A stretch of DNA of 64,000 nt from an uncultured Bulleidia sp. (GCA_947087645.1 CAMUDN010000001.1:172681-236680); one strand, 5' to 3'. Shown: positions 33,422 to 43,583, numbered from the stretch's first letter. Numbers and translations are program-made. The notes: a model not told the origin generated them from the letters alone.

Positions 33422-34936
33422 ATGAATCGTTGGCATATCTTTTTTGAATTAATTAAATCAGCATTAGAAATACTTGTTTTTTCGTTATTGTTAGCTGGTA
33501 TTGGCAATCTTTTGATTAATCCTTTTTATGGTTTAGTATTATCTTTTACAGATGATAATTTACGTTATTTAGGAGAATTGTTAATCCAAATAAATAAGTA
33601 TATTCTAGTTTATTTCCCGTTAATTATATTAATTCGTCTAATTGCTCGTAAAACGAGTTTATCGGGGACAATTATAGCTTCTTTATTAGGCTATATTGTC
33701 TATCTATTAGTAACTATGCTTTGGCAAAAAGATACTTTGCCAGCCATTGCTTATCAGTCTATCTTAGGTTTAAGTTATAATTCGGCATCATCTGGTATAC
33801 ATTATCCTTTACAAACAGGAATGGTTGGTATTATTGTTGTAGCACTAATTAGTTTATTTATACAAAAAATAACAGAGCATAAAAAAGAAAAGTTTCTATC
33901 TAAAGAAACGATGGTTACTTTTAAAATTATTTTTCTTTGTATTTTAGCTGGTATATTAACAGTTCAAATATGGCCATTTATTTTTAAAGGAATACAAAAA
34001 ATAATTGAATTTATTTCAGAAAATACAAGTAATCCTGTTAATATGGGTTTATTTGGAATATTTGATAAGCTTGGTAATGTTTTGCATTTATCTTCTTTTT
34101 TAAGGCAATCTTTTTGGTATTCGTCAAATGGTGGCTCATGGATTAATTTAGCAGGAAGTTCAATTTTCGGTGATGCAGCTATTTGGAGTGAGCAGATTGT
34201 AAATGGTGGTCATTTAGGTCTTGTAGGTCACTTTTTCACACCTTACTATTTAAATAATATTTTTATTGTGCCAACAATGATATGGACTTTTTATTTTTTA
34301 AATAGTAATCATCAAAAACGTTTTAAAAGTTTTCTTTTTTGTTTTTTGGCAACAATTGCTTCTTGGTTAAGTGGCATCTCTTTACCGTTTGATTTGATGT
34401 TACTATTTTTAGCTCCTATATTATTTGTCTTTCATGTTTTTAGTAATGGTATATTATATGTTTTATTACAAATGTTGCATATTTCTTTGGGTTTTCAGAC
34501 AAATGAAGCAAATTTATTAACAGCTATGCCCGGAACTTTAAGTGAATTTATTAGTTATTTTCAATATGTTGGTTTAAGAAATGATCTCATTTATTTAATT
34601 ATTATAGGTGTAATATTTGCATTGCTTTATCTTTTAGTAACGATCTGTTATTTTAAGTATTTTGCTTATGATTTATTTAAAACAGGTAAAAAAGAAAAAT
34701 TAACAAATAATGTTTTAGCAGCTGTTGGTGGTATAAGTAATATTCGATCTTTATCATCTTCACCACGGGCAATTAGTTTTGTATTGAATGATGATAGTTT
34801 GATTAATGAAGAAGAGTTGTATCATTTAGGGAGTTCTAAAGTTTATTTATCAGAAGATATTTGTACTGCTTATTTAGGGGCTTGTTCAATTATATTGAGT
34901 AAAGAAATAAAGAAGAAAATGCGGATCATTCATTAG
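33422..34936 (+). CDS. PTS EIIBC-like membrane protein with degenerate EIIB domain
   Basis: This 504-residue protein has about ten hydrophobic segments over residues 10-415, with the general layout of the glucose-type EIIC permease. A C-terminal domain at about 430-500 aligns with glucose-type EIIB (AAVGGISNIRSLSSSP, then EELYHLGSSKVYL). At the place of the phosphorylated cysteine, normally D/N-C-x-T-R-L, it has SSSPRA, so the phosphoacceptor is missing. EIIC specificity residues also look unlike common sugar transporters. It is unlikely to act as a normal PTS transporter, and its substrate is unknown. The gene follows nadK and ends in a terminator. Confidence 0.75.
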   Translation: MNRWHIFFELIKSALEILVFSLLLAGIGNLLINPFYGLVLSFTDDNLRYLGELLIQINKYILVYFPLIILIRLIARKTSLSGTIIASLLGYIVYLLVTMLWQKDTLPAIAYQSILGLSYNSASSGIHYPLQTGMVGIIVVALISLFIQKITEHKKEKFLSKETMVTFKIIFLCILAGILTVQIWPFIFKGIQKIIEFISENTSNPVNMGLFGIFDKLGNVLHLSSFLRQSFWYSSNGGSWINLAGSSIFGDAAIWSEQIVNGGHLGLVGHFFTPYYLNNIFIVPTMIWTFYFLNSNHQKRFKSFLFCFLATIASWLSGISLPFDLMLLFLAPILFVFHVFSNGILYVLLQMLHISLGFQTNEANLLTAMPGTLSEFISYFQYVGLRNDLIYLIIIGVIFALLYLLVTICYFKYFAYDLFKTGKKEKLTNNVLAAVGGISNIRSLSSSPRAISFVLNDDSLINEEELYHLGSSKVYLSEDICTAYLGACSIILSKEIKKKMRIIH

Positions 34937-34957
34937 AAGAGAAGGACTCTTCTTTTT
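34935..34957 (+). terminator. Terminator behind the PTS-like gene
   Basis: AGAAGAG (34935-34941) and CTCTTCT (34947-34953) form a tight stem followed by T residues. The stem overlaps the last two bases of the stop codon. Confidence 0.8.
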
Positions 34958-34960
34958 AAA

Positions 34961-34969
34961 TGATATAAT
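34961..34969 (+). promoter_or_regulatory. Extended -10 promoter of mutS-uvrA
   Basis: TGATATAAT includes a TGn extension and a consensus TATAAT (34964-34969), directly after the terminator and 22 bases before the mutS ATG. Confidence 0.6.
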
Positions 34970-34991
34970 GATAACAATTTAAGGAGATAGT

Positions 34992-37520
34992 ATGACGGAG
35001 AAGTATACACCAATGATGGAACAATATTTAAAAGTTAAAAAAGCTTATCCAGATACTTTGTTGTTTTATCGAGTGGGTGATTTTTATGAAATGTTTTTTG
35101 AAGATGCTAATGTTGCTGCTAAGGAACTGGATTTAGTTTTAACTGGTAAATCAGCTGGTGTTAAGGAAAGAGTTCCTATGTGTGGTGTTCCTTTTCATGC
35201 GGTAAATGCTTATATTCCACGTTTAGTAAATAAAGGGTATAAAGTAGCTATTTGTGAACAATTAACTGATCCTAAAGCAAGTCAAGGTTTAGTTGAAAGG
35301 GATGTTGTTCGGGTTATAACCCCAGGAACGATATTAGAAGATACAGATAATGAACGGGATAGTGTTTATTTAGCAGCTATTGAAGATAATGGATATGGAT
35401 ATGGATTAGCATTTGTTGAGATGAGTACAGGCGAAAATCACTTACAAGAAATAGATCATCAAGTAGTTCATTTGATACAAGCATTATTAAATGCTGATGT
35501 ACGTGAATGTGTAATCTCCAAACATTTAGCAAATAAAGTACAAGATGCAATTAAAGAACAGGGAATAGTCCTTTCGTTTGAAGAAAATATTGTAATTCCT
35601 ACAAGTTATTATTTATTAGCAAATGATTTACATAGTGTGAGTTTACAGAATGCTTATGGAAGGATGTTGAATTATCTACAAGCAACACAAAAGCAAACCT
35701 TAAGCCATTTACATGAACCTATTTTAGAAAAAGAAAATGAAACGTTATATATGGATTTTTCAACCCGTTTAAATTTAGAATTAGTTCAAGCAACAAGGCA
35801 AAATACTAAAGGTATAACTTTATGGTCTTTTCTTGATAATTGTGCTTGTGCTATGGGTTCAAGAGAATTAAAAAAATGGATTGAAAGGCCTTTAGTTGAT
35901 CCCAATAAAATTGCTAAAAGATGGGATGAATTAGCTTGGCTTATTGAACATTTTTTAGCTTGTGACAAGATTAAGAACAGCTTGAATGAAATTTATGATT
36001 TAGAAAGAATTCTTACACGTTGTGTTATGCATACAGCTAATGCCGTTGATATTCAAAGATTAGGTAAAACATTAAAACAAGTACCGAATATTTTTACCAG
36101 TTTAGAAAGTACTTTATTTACAGAATTTAAAAATATTGATTATGTATCAGAATTAGCTTTAGAAATTGAGAAGGCAATTGTTGATAATCCTCCTTTGGTT
36201 ATGACAAATGGTGGTTTATTTAAAGATGGTTATTGTAAAGAATTGGATGAAGTTCGTTTGATTCGTAAAAATGGTCAGCAATTTATCATGAATTTAGAGG
36301 CTAAAGAAAAAGCAAAAACAGGTATTAAAACTTTAAAAATTGCTTATAATAAAGTGTTTGGTTATTATATTGAAATATCGAAAATGGCTGCTCAAGCGGT
36401 TAAAGATGAATGGGGATATATTCGTAAGCAGACTTTGACGAATAGTGAACGTTTTATTTCCCCGGAATTAAAAGAAGAAGAAGAACGTATTTTACACGCT
36501 GAAGAAAAGACTATTATATTAGAAAAAGAATTATTTCAGGGACTTTTAAAAAAGATTAAGAATTATATATCACCTTTACAAAAGCTGGCACATGCATTAG
36601 CACAAATAGATGTTTTAACGAATTTAGCGGAAATTAGTAAAAAATATCATTATATTAGACCAAGTTTTAGCTTATCAACACTTGATATTGTGGCTGGTAA
36701 ACATCCTATTTTAGATGCACAAATGAAACAACCACGTTATGTTGCAAATGATATTTATTTAGATGAGAAAAAATATCTTGATTTAATTACCGGTCCAAAT
36801 ATGGGTGGTAAAAGTACCTATATGCGTCAAGTTGCGTTGCTTGTAATTATGGCTCAAATAGGTTGTTTTGTACCTGCTAAGAAATGTTCTTTACCAGTCT
36901 TCAATAAACTTTTTACCCGCATTGGTGCCAGTGATGATATTCTTAGTGGACATTCAACATTTATGGTTGAAATGACAGAAGCTAATCAGGCATTACAGGA
37001 GGCTGATGAACATTCTTTGATTATTTTTGATGAAATAGGAAGGGGTACTTCAACATATGATGGTATGGCACTAGCCCAAGCAATGATGGAGTATATTGCA
37101 TGTGTCGTAAAAGCGAAGACTTTATTTAGCACCCATTATCATGAATTAACAAGTATGGAAAGAGACTTGGATTGTGTTATTAATGAACATGTTGCTGTAA
37201 ATGAAAAGAATGATGATATTACTTTTCTTTATCGGGTAGATAAAGGTCCAGCTGGCAATTCATATGGTATAAATGTAGCTCATTTAGCGGGCTTACCAGC
37301 AAGTATTTTAAAACGGGCTAAAGCAATTCACCAAGAGTTAGAACAAGCGCAAATGAATCATGTAGGCACGGTTAAATTGGTTGAAATCAATAAAGAAGAT
37401 CCTTGTTTAAAAGCAATAAAAGATCAGCTTTTAGCAGTTGATATGGATGATTTGAGTCCGAAAAAAGCATGGGATTATTTATGTGAATTACAAGATAAGG
37501 TAAGGCAAAAAGATGAATGA
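34992..37520 (+). CDS. mutS: DNA mismatch repair protein MutS
   Basis: This 842-residue mismatch-recognition ATPase has the mismatch-binding FYEMF motif (DFYEMFFEDA) near residues 28-37. The Walker A GPNMGGKSTYMRQ is near 600, the Walker B DEIGRGTSTYDG follows, and the FSTHYHELT segment is present. AAGGAG precedes the ATG. mutL, the usual follower, is absent. The gene overlaps uvrA by 8 bases instead, linking mismatch and excision repair in one transcript. Confidence 0.98.
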   Translation: MTEKYTPMMEQYLKVKKAYPDTLLFYRVGDFYEMFFEDANVAAKELDLVLTGKSAGVKERVPMCGVPFHAVNAYIPRLVNKGYKVAICEQLTDPKASQGLVERDVVRVITPGTILEDTDNERDSVYLAAIEDNGYGYGLAFVEMSTGENHLQEIDHQVVHLIQALLNADVRECVISKHLANKVQDAIKEQGIVLSFEENIVIPTSYYLLANDLHSVSLQNAYGRMLNYLQATQKQTLSHLHEPILEKENETLYMDFSTRLNLELVQATRQNTKGITLWSFLDNCACAMGSRELKKWIERPLVDPNKIAKRWDELAWLIEHFLACDKIKNSLNEIYDLERILTRCVMHTANAVDIQRLGKTLKQVPNIFTSLESTLFTEFKNIDYVSELALEIEKAIVDNPPLVMTNGGLFKDGYCKELDEVRLIRKNGQQFIMNLEAKEKAKTGIKTLKIAYNKVFGYYIEISKMAAQAVKDEWGYIRKQTLTNSERFISPELKEEEERILHAEEKTIILEKELFQGLLKKIKNYISPLQKLAHALAQIDVLTNLAEISKKYHYIRPSFSLSTLDIVAGKHPILDAQMKQPRYVANDIYLDEKKYLDLITGPNMGGKSTYMRQVALLVIMAQIGCFVPAKKCSLPVFNKLFTRIGASDDILSGHSTFMVEMTEANQALQEADEHSLIIFDEIGRGTSTYDGMALAQAMMEYIACVVKAKTLFSTHYHELTSMERDLDCVINEHVAVNEKNDDITFLYRVDKGPAGNSYGINVAHLAGLPASILKRAKAIHQELEQAQMNHVGTVKLVEINKEDPCLKAIKDQLLAVDMDDLSPKKAWDYLCELQDKVRQKDE

Positions 37521-40365
37521 TAAAATTATTATTAAAGGAGCAAAAGAAAATAATTTAAAAAATATAAGTTTAGAAATACCTCGTAATAAGTTGGTTGTTA
37601 TGACTGGATTATCTGGTTCAGGTAAGACTAGTCTTGCCTTTGATACAATTTATGCCGAAGGACAACGGCGATATGTTGAATCACTTTCAGCATATGCTCG
37701 ACAATTTTTGGGGGGAGTTGAGAAACCTAATGTTGAATTTATTGAAGGATTAAGTCCGGCTATTTCTATTGATCAAAAAACAACTTCAAATAATCCTCGT
37801 TCAACAGTAGGAACAGTAACGGAAATTTATGATTATTTACGATTGCTATATGCTCGTGTTGGTGTGCCATATTGTCCAAAGCATCATATTCCAATTAGTG
37901 GTAAAACGATTACAGAAATAGTTCAGCAGGTAATGAAGTTTGATGATGAAGCAAAGCTTAGTATTTTAGCACCAGTGGTGCGTAATAAAAAAGGTAGTTT
38001 TAAAGAAGAATTTAAACATTGGTTAAAAGATGGATATATTCGTGTTCGTATTGATAAAAAGATTTATTTATTAGAAGAAATCAAAGAATTGGAAAAAAAT
38101 AAACGTCATGATATTGATGTTGTTGTTGATCGTATTATTAAAAGAAGTGATAGTCAATCACGCCTACAAGATTCTTTAGAAATAGCTTTAGCGCTTGCTG
38201 ATGGACATGTATTAGTATTAAAAGATGAACAAGAATTTTATTATTCATCACATTTTGCATGTCCATATTGTGACTTTGCAGTACCAAACTTAGAGCCACG
38301 TCTATTTTCTTTTAATGCTCCTTTAGGAGCTTGTGATGTTTGTCATGGACTAGGTATTACAGAAGAAGTTGATCTTGATAATTTAATACCTGATAAAACG
38401 AAAACAATTAGAGAAGGTGGTATTCGTTATTATAAAAATATTGTTGATACGGATAATATTGAGTGGCAGACTTTTGCGGTATTATTGAAAACGTATAATA
38501 TTGATATAGATTTACCCATTAACCATTTTAATAAGGAACAAATGGAGCGTATTTTATATGGTTCAGATAAGCCCATAAGTTATCGGATAACTTCTTCATC
38601 GGGACGATCTTATACGAAAAAAGAATATATCGAAGGTGTTAAAACAATGATCGAAAGACGATATATGGAAACAAATTCAGCGATGAGTAAAGAATGGTAC
38701 CATAGTTTTATGATTGAGAATGAGTGTCCTAAATGTCATGGAAAAAGATTAAATGAACTTGCTTTATCAGTTTTTGTAGCAGATAAAAATATTTATGATT
38801 TTATACATCTTTCTGTCCTTGATGCTATAGAATGGCTGGCTAAATTAGTTTTAAATAAAGAAGCTAAAATAATTGCAGATATGATTTTAAAAGAAATTTA
38901 TAGTCGTTTAACATTTCTTAAAAATGTTGGCTTAGAGTACTTAACTTTAGATCGTCTAGCAGGAACATTATCAGGTGGGGAAGCACAGAGAATTCGTTTA
39001 GCGACACAGATTGGATCACAATTAAGTGGCGTTTTATATGTTTTAGATGAACCGTCGATTGGTTTACATCAAAGAGATAATCAACGCTTAATTACAACTT
39101 TGAAAAAAATGCGTGATTTAGGTAATTCATTAATTGTTGTTGAGCATGATGAAGAGACAATGGAAGAAGCAGATTGGCTTGTTGATATTGGTCCGGGAGC
39201 AGGTATTCATGGTGGTGAAGTCATAGCTAATGGAACAGTACAGGAGGTTAAAAATAATCCACGTTCGATTACAGGACAATATTTAAGTGGTCATAAGGTT
39301 ATACCTATGCCAAATAAAAGACGGATAGGTAAAAAAGAATATATTGAAATTAAAGGTGCGAGTGAACATAATTTAAAGAATATTCAAGTGAAAATACCTT
39401 TAGGAAAATTGGTTTTAGTAACTGGTGTCTCTGGGAGTGGTAAAAGTACATTAATCAATGAAGTGTTGGTCAAAGCAGTACTGAAGCAATTAGGTCGTGC
39501 AAAAGTGCGGCCAGGAGCATGTAAATCAATAAAAGGTTTGGAATATATTGATAAATTAGTTCAAATAGATCAAAACCCAATTGGTCGTACACCTCGTTCT
39601 AATCCGGCTACTTATACCGGAGTATTTGATGAAATTAGAGAAGTATTTGCAAAAACACCAGAAGCACGTATGCGTGGTTATGATAAAGGACGCTTTTCTT
39701 TTAATGTGAAAGGTGGTCGTTGTGAACATTGTCAAGGTGATGGTTTAAAGGTTATTTCAATGAATTTTTTACCAGATGTAACGGTTCCTTGCGAAGTTTG
39801 TCATGGTAAACGATATAATGAAGAAACTCTACAGTGTACTTATAAAGGTAAAAATATCTATGATGTCTTAGAAATGACGGTTGAAGAAGCTCTTTGTTTC
39901 TTTGCCAACTATCCACGAATTAAAAATAAATTACAAACATTACAAGCAGTTGGTTTAAGTTATTTGAAGTTGGGTCAATCATCAACAACACTATCCGGAG
40001 GAGAAGCTCAACGTGTTAAATTAGCTTCTGAACTACAAAAAAGAGCGACGGGTAAGACGATATATGTTTTAGATGAACCGACAACCGGTTTACATACGGA
40101 TGATGTTAATCGTTTAATTTTTGTACTACAGAAAATAGTTGATAATGGTGATACTGTTATTGTTATTGAACATAATTTAGATGTTATTAAAAATGCTGAC
40201 TGGATTATTGATTTAGGACCCGAAGGAGGGGAAAATGGTGGTTCGATAGTTGCCCAAGGAACACCAGAAAAAATTATTACAATAGCAAAAAGTTGGACAG
40301 GTCAATATTTACGTAAAACAATAGAATGGACAAAGAAACATCAGCAAATTGAAAAAAAGAAATAA
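37513..40365 (+). CDS. uvrA: Excinuclease ABC subunit A
   Basis: This 950-residue damage-recognition ATPase of nucleotide excision repair has two ABC modules. Walker A motifs are GLSGSGKTSL near residue 32 and GVSGSGKSTL near 640. ABC signatures are LSGGEAQRIRLA and LSGGEAQRVKLA. Zinc fingers are seen as CPYCDF/CDVCHG and CEHCQGDG/CEVCHG. uvrB is not adjacent, unlike in Bacillus. Downstream hprK agrees with the Bacillus uvrBA-hprK neighbourhood. Confidence 0.98.
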   Translation: MNDKIIIKGAKENNLKNISLEIPRNKLVVMTGLSGSGKTSLAFDTIYAEGQRRYVESLSAYARQFLGGVEKPNVEFIEGLSPAISIDQKTTSNNPRSTVGTVTEIYDYLRLLYARVGVPYCPKHHIPISGKTITEIVQQVMKFDDEAKLSILAPVVRNKKGSFKEEFKHWLKDGYIRVRIDKKIYLLEEIKELEKNKRHDIDVVVDRIIKRSDSQSRLQDSLEIALALADGHVLVLKDEQEFYYSSHFACPYCDFAVPNLEPRLFSFNAPLGACDVCHGLGITEEVDLDNLIPDKTKTIREGGIRYYKNIVDTDNIEWQTFAVLLKTYNIDIDLPINHFNKEQMERILYGSDKPISYRITSSSGRSYTKKEYIEGVKTMIERRYMETNSAMSKEWYHSFMIENECPKCHGKRLNELALSVFVADKNIYDFIHLSVLDAIEWLAKLVLNKEAKIIADMILKEIYSRLTFLKNVGLEYLTLDRLAGTLSGGEAQRIRLATQIGSQLSGVLYVLDEPSIGLHQRDNQRLITTLKKMRDLGNSLIVVEHDEETMEEADWLVDIGPGAGIHGGEVIANGTVQEVKNNPRSITGQYLSGHKVIPMPNKRRIGKKEYIEIKGASEHNLKNIQVKIPLGKLVLVTGVSGSGKSTLINEVLVKAVLKQLGRAKVRPGACKSIKGLEYIDKLVQIDQNPIGRTPRSNPATYTGVFDEIREVFAKTPEARMRGYDKGRFSFNVKGGRCEHCQGDGLKVISMNFLPDVTVPCEVCHGKRYNEETLQCTYKGKNIYDVLEMTVEEALCFFANYPRIKNKLQTLQAVGLSYLKLGQSSTTLSGGEAQRVKLASELQKRATGKTIYVLDEPTTGLHTDDVNRLIFVLQKIVDNGDTVIVIEHNLDVIKNADWIIDLGPEGGENGGSIVAQGTPEKIITIAKSWTGQYLRKTIEWTKKHQQIEKKK

Positions 40366-40406
40366 AAAACAGCTGCTTTTTGTTTCTTTTTAGGCAATGC
40401 TATAAT
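40352..40406 (+). promoter_or_regulatory. uvrA end hairpin and extended -10 promoter of hprK
   Basis: An A-rich arm around 40352-40372 can pair with the T-rich CTTTTTGTTTCTTTTT downstream, with AGC/GCT at the tip, giving a weak terminator after uvrA. It is followed by TGCTATAAT (40398-40406), an extended -10, 18 bases before the hprK ATG. Confidence 0.5.
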
Positions 40407-40423
40407 AGTCAAAGGAGGAAATC

Positions 40424-41356
40424 ATGGCAAATAATAAAATTGTTACGATAAAAGAAATTCAGGATTTTTTCCACTTTAAACAAATTACAGGTGATGAGCA
40501 ATCATTAAATCGTTTCACAAAGGATAATGATATTAATCGTCCAGGTTTTGAATTAATGGGAAACTTTGGTGATTCCGTTGCTTCCCGTATAGTTTTAATT
40601 GGTAATAAAGAAATTAAATATATTAATAATATGTCCGTTGCAGATCAAAAAGAGCGTTTTAAAGAATTGTTAGATTATTATACAGCGGCAATTATTGTGA
40701 CACGTAATAATCCTGTTCCATTGATTATGAAAGATTTAGCTAAGAAGATGAATTTTCCTATTTTTAGTACAGTTTTAGAAACGCAGCAAGTGACGGCTGA
40801 TTTGATTTCTTTTTTGAATGAAAAATTAGCTGAAGAAGATACTAAACACGGTGTTTTGGTAACAGTTGATGGAATTGGTGTTTTAATTATTGGTGAAAGT
40901 GGTATGGGTAAGTCGGAAACGGCTTTAGAACTTATTCGTCATGGTCATATATTAGTGGCTGATGATCGGGTTGACATTCAACATATTCATAATGATTTAT
41001 ATGGTCATGCTCCAGAATTAATTAAAGGTTTATTAGAAATTAGAGGAATTGGAATTATTGATGTTGAGAAGATGTTCGGTGTTTCAGCTATTCGTTCTCG
41101 AGCCAAGATTGATTTAGTAATTCAGTTAGTACCATTTGATACGCATGCTGAATATGATCGTATTGGGGAAAAGACTTTAGAGCATGAAGAAATTTTAGGG
41201 ATTTATATTCCTAAATTAATTTTACCTATAAGTGCGGGACGAAATATATCTGTTTTAGTAGAAACGGCTGTAAAACATTTCATGTTAATGAAAACAGGTA
41301 ATGGGGGAGCAACTATTATTGAAGAGCGTTTTATAAAATTGGCAGGTAAGGAGTAG
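40424..41356 (+). CDS. hprK: HPr kinase/phosphorylase
   Basis: This 310-residue bifunctional enzyme phosphorylates HPr at Ser46, or removes that phosphate by phosphorolysis, in carbon catabolite control. The Walker A GESGMGKSE is at about residues 154-162. The HPrK signature EIRGIGIIDVEKMFGV is near 203-218. Length is normal. AAAGGAGG precedes the ATG. The following gene carries a PpaX-type phosphatase domain, which would remove the pyrophosphate made by the phosphorylase reaction. Confidence 0.98.
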   Translation: MANNKIVTIKEIQDFFHFKQITGDEQSLNRFTKDNDINRPGFELMGNFGDSVASRIVLIGNKEIKYINNMSVADQKERFKELLDYYTAAIIVTRNNPVPLIMKDLAKKMNFPIFSTVLETQQVTADLISFLNEKLAEEDTKHGVLVTVDGIGVLIIGESGMGKSETALELIRHGHILVADDRVDIQHIHNDLYGHAPELIKGLLEIRGIGIIDVEKMFGVSAIRSRAKIDLVIQLVPFDTHAEYDRIGEKTLEHEEILGIYIPKLILPISAGRNISVLVETAVKHFMLMKTGNGGATIIEERFIKLAGKE

Positions 41357-41358
41357 TT

Positions 41359-42705
41359 ATGAGAATATTTCCGGATGCAACAACTTTAATTAGTACAAGT
41401 TTATTTTCTTTATCTTTCTATGCTTTAACTTTTGTCTTAGGTATTATTTTGGTTTCTTTTTTAGCATACAAGGAAGCTAAGCGAAAAGGTTTGCGTAGAG
41501 AATTTAGTGTTGAATTAATTATTATTAATGTTATAGCAGGTATAATTTTTGCTCGCTTTTTTTGGGTATTATTAAATTTACGTAATTATTTGCAATATAT
41601 ACCTTATATATTTGCGATCAATGATGGTGGCTTTTCACTTATTGGGGGTATTTTAGGCCTTTTTTTCATGACGGGTATTTATGTTAAAGAGCGACATTTA
41701 TCAGCTTTACAAATGCTTGATTTTATAGCACCATTGTATATTTTTTGTACGGTGATAATTAGGCTTGGGCGAAGCTTTGCAGAGACAACCGTTTTTTTGC
41801 CAATTATGCTTGATATAGTCGGGTTTATTTTGATTTGGTTTTATTTTCGCTTTTATAAACCAGGTTTTAAACGGGGACAAGCAGCTGCTTTGAGTTTGAG
41901 TTGGTTAGGCTTGACAGGTATTATGACGATTGTTTTTAAATGGGATGGTTATTTAAAAGGTCAATTTATATTAGTCCTTTTATCAGAACTATTAGGTATT
42001 TTTTTATTAGTTTTTATTAATAAAAGAAAAGTACCAAAGCCCATTTTATTGTTTGATCTAGATGGCACTATTATGGATAGTCGACGGATGGTTTTATATT
42101 GTTATGCATACTTGTTTAAAAAATATAGTCTTTTGAAAAATTTTACGATGGATAAACAAGAAGCCGTTTTTGGTGCTTCGCTTAAAGAACAAATAACTAA
42201 ATTCTTTCCACATCAAGATGCTAATGTATTAGTGCAAGAATATCGTCAATATCAACGTTCTTTTTCGTGGTCAAAAGAAGTTTCTTTATTTCCTAAGACC
42301 TATGAAACATTAGAATATCTATGGTCTAAGGGTTATACTATTGGTCTAGTTTCTTCCCGTTTAACGGAAAGTTGTGAGTCATGGTTAAAACAATTACAGT
42401 TAATTCACTGCTTTTCCGTTGTTGTTGGTCGTGATCAAGTTAAACATCCTAAGCCTTCACCAACCAGTATTATGTTTGCATGTCAAAGGGTTAAGGCTTC
42501 TACTTCTAATTGCGTTTATGTTGGCGATAATATTACTGATATACAAGCAGCTAGAAGAGCAGGTGTATATGCGATAGCTTTTAATACTGAAAAGAAAAAA
42601 TTAGCAAGTCTTAAAAAAGAGAAGCCAAATAAAATAATTAATTGTTTAGATGAATTAAAAGATATTTTAAAAGAAGATCATGCATGGACGTATGACAAGA
42701 TGTAG
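41359..42705 (+). CDS. Fusion of a degenerate Lgt-like membrane domain and a PpaX/Gph-type HAD phosphatase
   Basis: Residues about 1-225 are a multi-helix Lgt (prolipoprotein diacylglyceryl transferase) relative. The usual catalytic-His motif GG-x-S-F-H-GG reads GGFSLIGGILG, and the GRxGNFxNxE signature is reduced to RLGRSFAETT, so transferase activity is doubtful. Residues about 228-448 are a HAD hydrolase. Motif I is FDLDGTIMDS, motif II VSSR, the Lys is in HPKPSP, and the Mg site is VYVGDNITDIQAARRAG. In Bacillus hprK-lgt-yvoD-ppaX are separate genes. Here lgt and ppaX appear joined in one frame. Pyrophosphatase activity of the HAD part is inferred from context. Confidence 0.85.
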   Translation: MRIFPDATTLISTSLFSLSFYALTFVLGIILVSFLAYKEAKRKGLRREFSVELIIINVIAGIIFARFFWVLLNLRNYLQYIPYIFAINDGGFSLIGGILGLFFMTGIYVKERHLSALQMLDFIAPLYIFCTVIIRLGRSFAETTVFLPIMLDIVGFILIWFYFRFYKPGFKRGQAAALSLSWLGLTGIMTIVFKWDGYLKGQFILVLLSELLGIFLLVFINKRKVPKPILLFDLDGTIMDSRRMVLYCYAYLFKKYSLLKNFTMDKQEAVFGASLKEQITKFFPHQDANVLVQEYRQYQRSFSWSKEVSLFPKTYETLEYLWSKGYTIGLVSSRLTESCESWLKQLQLIHCFSVVVGRDQVKHPKPSPTSIMFACQRVKASTSNCVYVGDNITDIQAARRAGVYAIAFNTEKKKLASLKKEKPNKIINCLDELKDILKEDHAWTYDKM

Positions 42706-42716
42706 TGGGGTGAACT

Positions 42717-43583
42717 ATGAATAAAAAGAAAGTTGTGCTAGTTAGTGGTATGAGTGGTGCCGGTAAAAGTAGTGTGACACGTATATTGGAAGATATGGGT
42801 TTTCATATTATTGATAATTATCCAGTACAATTAATGTCTTTTTTAGTAGATATGATTGAAGCTAGTACAGATCCGCGTTATCAAAGAGTTGCCTTAAGTA
42901 CAAGTGCCCAGGATTTTCCGACATTTGTTCGTTTATTTAAAGGTTCAGATATTGATTTAAAAATATTGTTTTTAGATGCTCAGGATACAGTTTTATTGAA
43001 ACGATATAAAAGTACGAGACGTATTCATCCTTTGTTATTGTCTAATATGGCAAATACTTTAGAGGAAGCTATTGCAGCGGAAAGACAAATGTTTCAAGAA
43101 TTTCGTGCACCAGAAATTGTTTCTATTGATACATCTTTCATTAGTGAGAAAGAATTAAGATTTAAATTAGAAAAGTTATCCCTTGCTTCAAGCCGTCAAG
43201 GTTTTTCTATTTCTTTTATTTCTTTTGGCTATAAATATGGTTTACCAATGGATGCGGATTTAGTTTTTGATGTACGTTTTTTACCTAATCCTTTTTGGGT
43301 CATTGACTTACGTGGTAAAAATGGGAATGATAAAGAAGTATATGATTATGTTATGGAGAAAGAAGAAACGAAAGATTTTATAAAATATTTACTTAAAATG
43401 TGTGATTATATTTTTGAACAATATCGTAAAGAAGGAAAGAGCCATTTAACAGTGGGTATTGGCTGTACGGGTGGTCAACATCGATCCGTATCAATTACTA
43501 ATTTCTTATATGCGAATTACTTGCAAAAGTATTATTGCTATAAAGAACATCGAGATGAGAGAGAGTGGTTTCGTGATGCTTAA
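42717..43583 (+). CDS. rapZ: RNase adapter/nucleotide-binding protein RapZ (YvcJ)
   Basis: This 288-residue P-loop protein belongs to the family that binds small RNAs or UDP-GlcNAc-related ligands and, in Bacillus, hydrolyses nucleotides. The Walker A GMSGAGKSS is at about residues 10-18. The C-terminal domain has DLVFDVRFLPNPFW and the GIGCTGGQHRSVSI signature. It begins 11 bases after the fusion gene and overlaps yvcK by 8 bases. The conserved rapZ-yvcK-whiA order is seen across Bacillota. Confidence 0.97.
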   Translation: MNKKKVVLVSGMSGAGKSSVTRILEDMGFHIIDNYPVQLMSFLVDMIEASTDPRYQRVALSTSAQDFPTFVRLFKGSDIDLKILFLDAQDTVLLKRYKSTRRIHPLLLSNMANTLEEAIAAERQMFQEFRAPEIVSIDTSFISEKELRFKLEKLSLASSRQGFSISFISFGYKYGLPMDADLVFDVRFLPNPFWVIDLRGKNGNDKEVYDYVMEKEETKDFIKYLLKMCDYIFEQYRKEGKSHLTVGIGCTGGQHRSVSITNFLYANYLQKYYCYKEHRDEREWFRDA

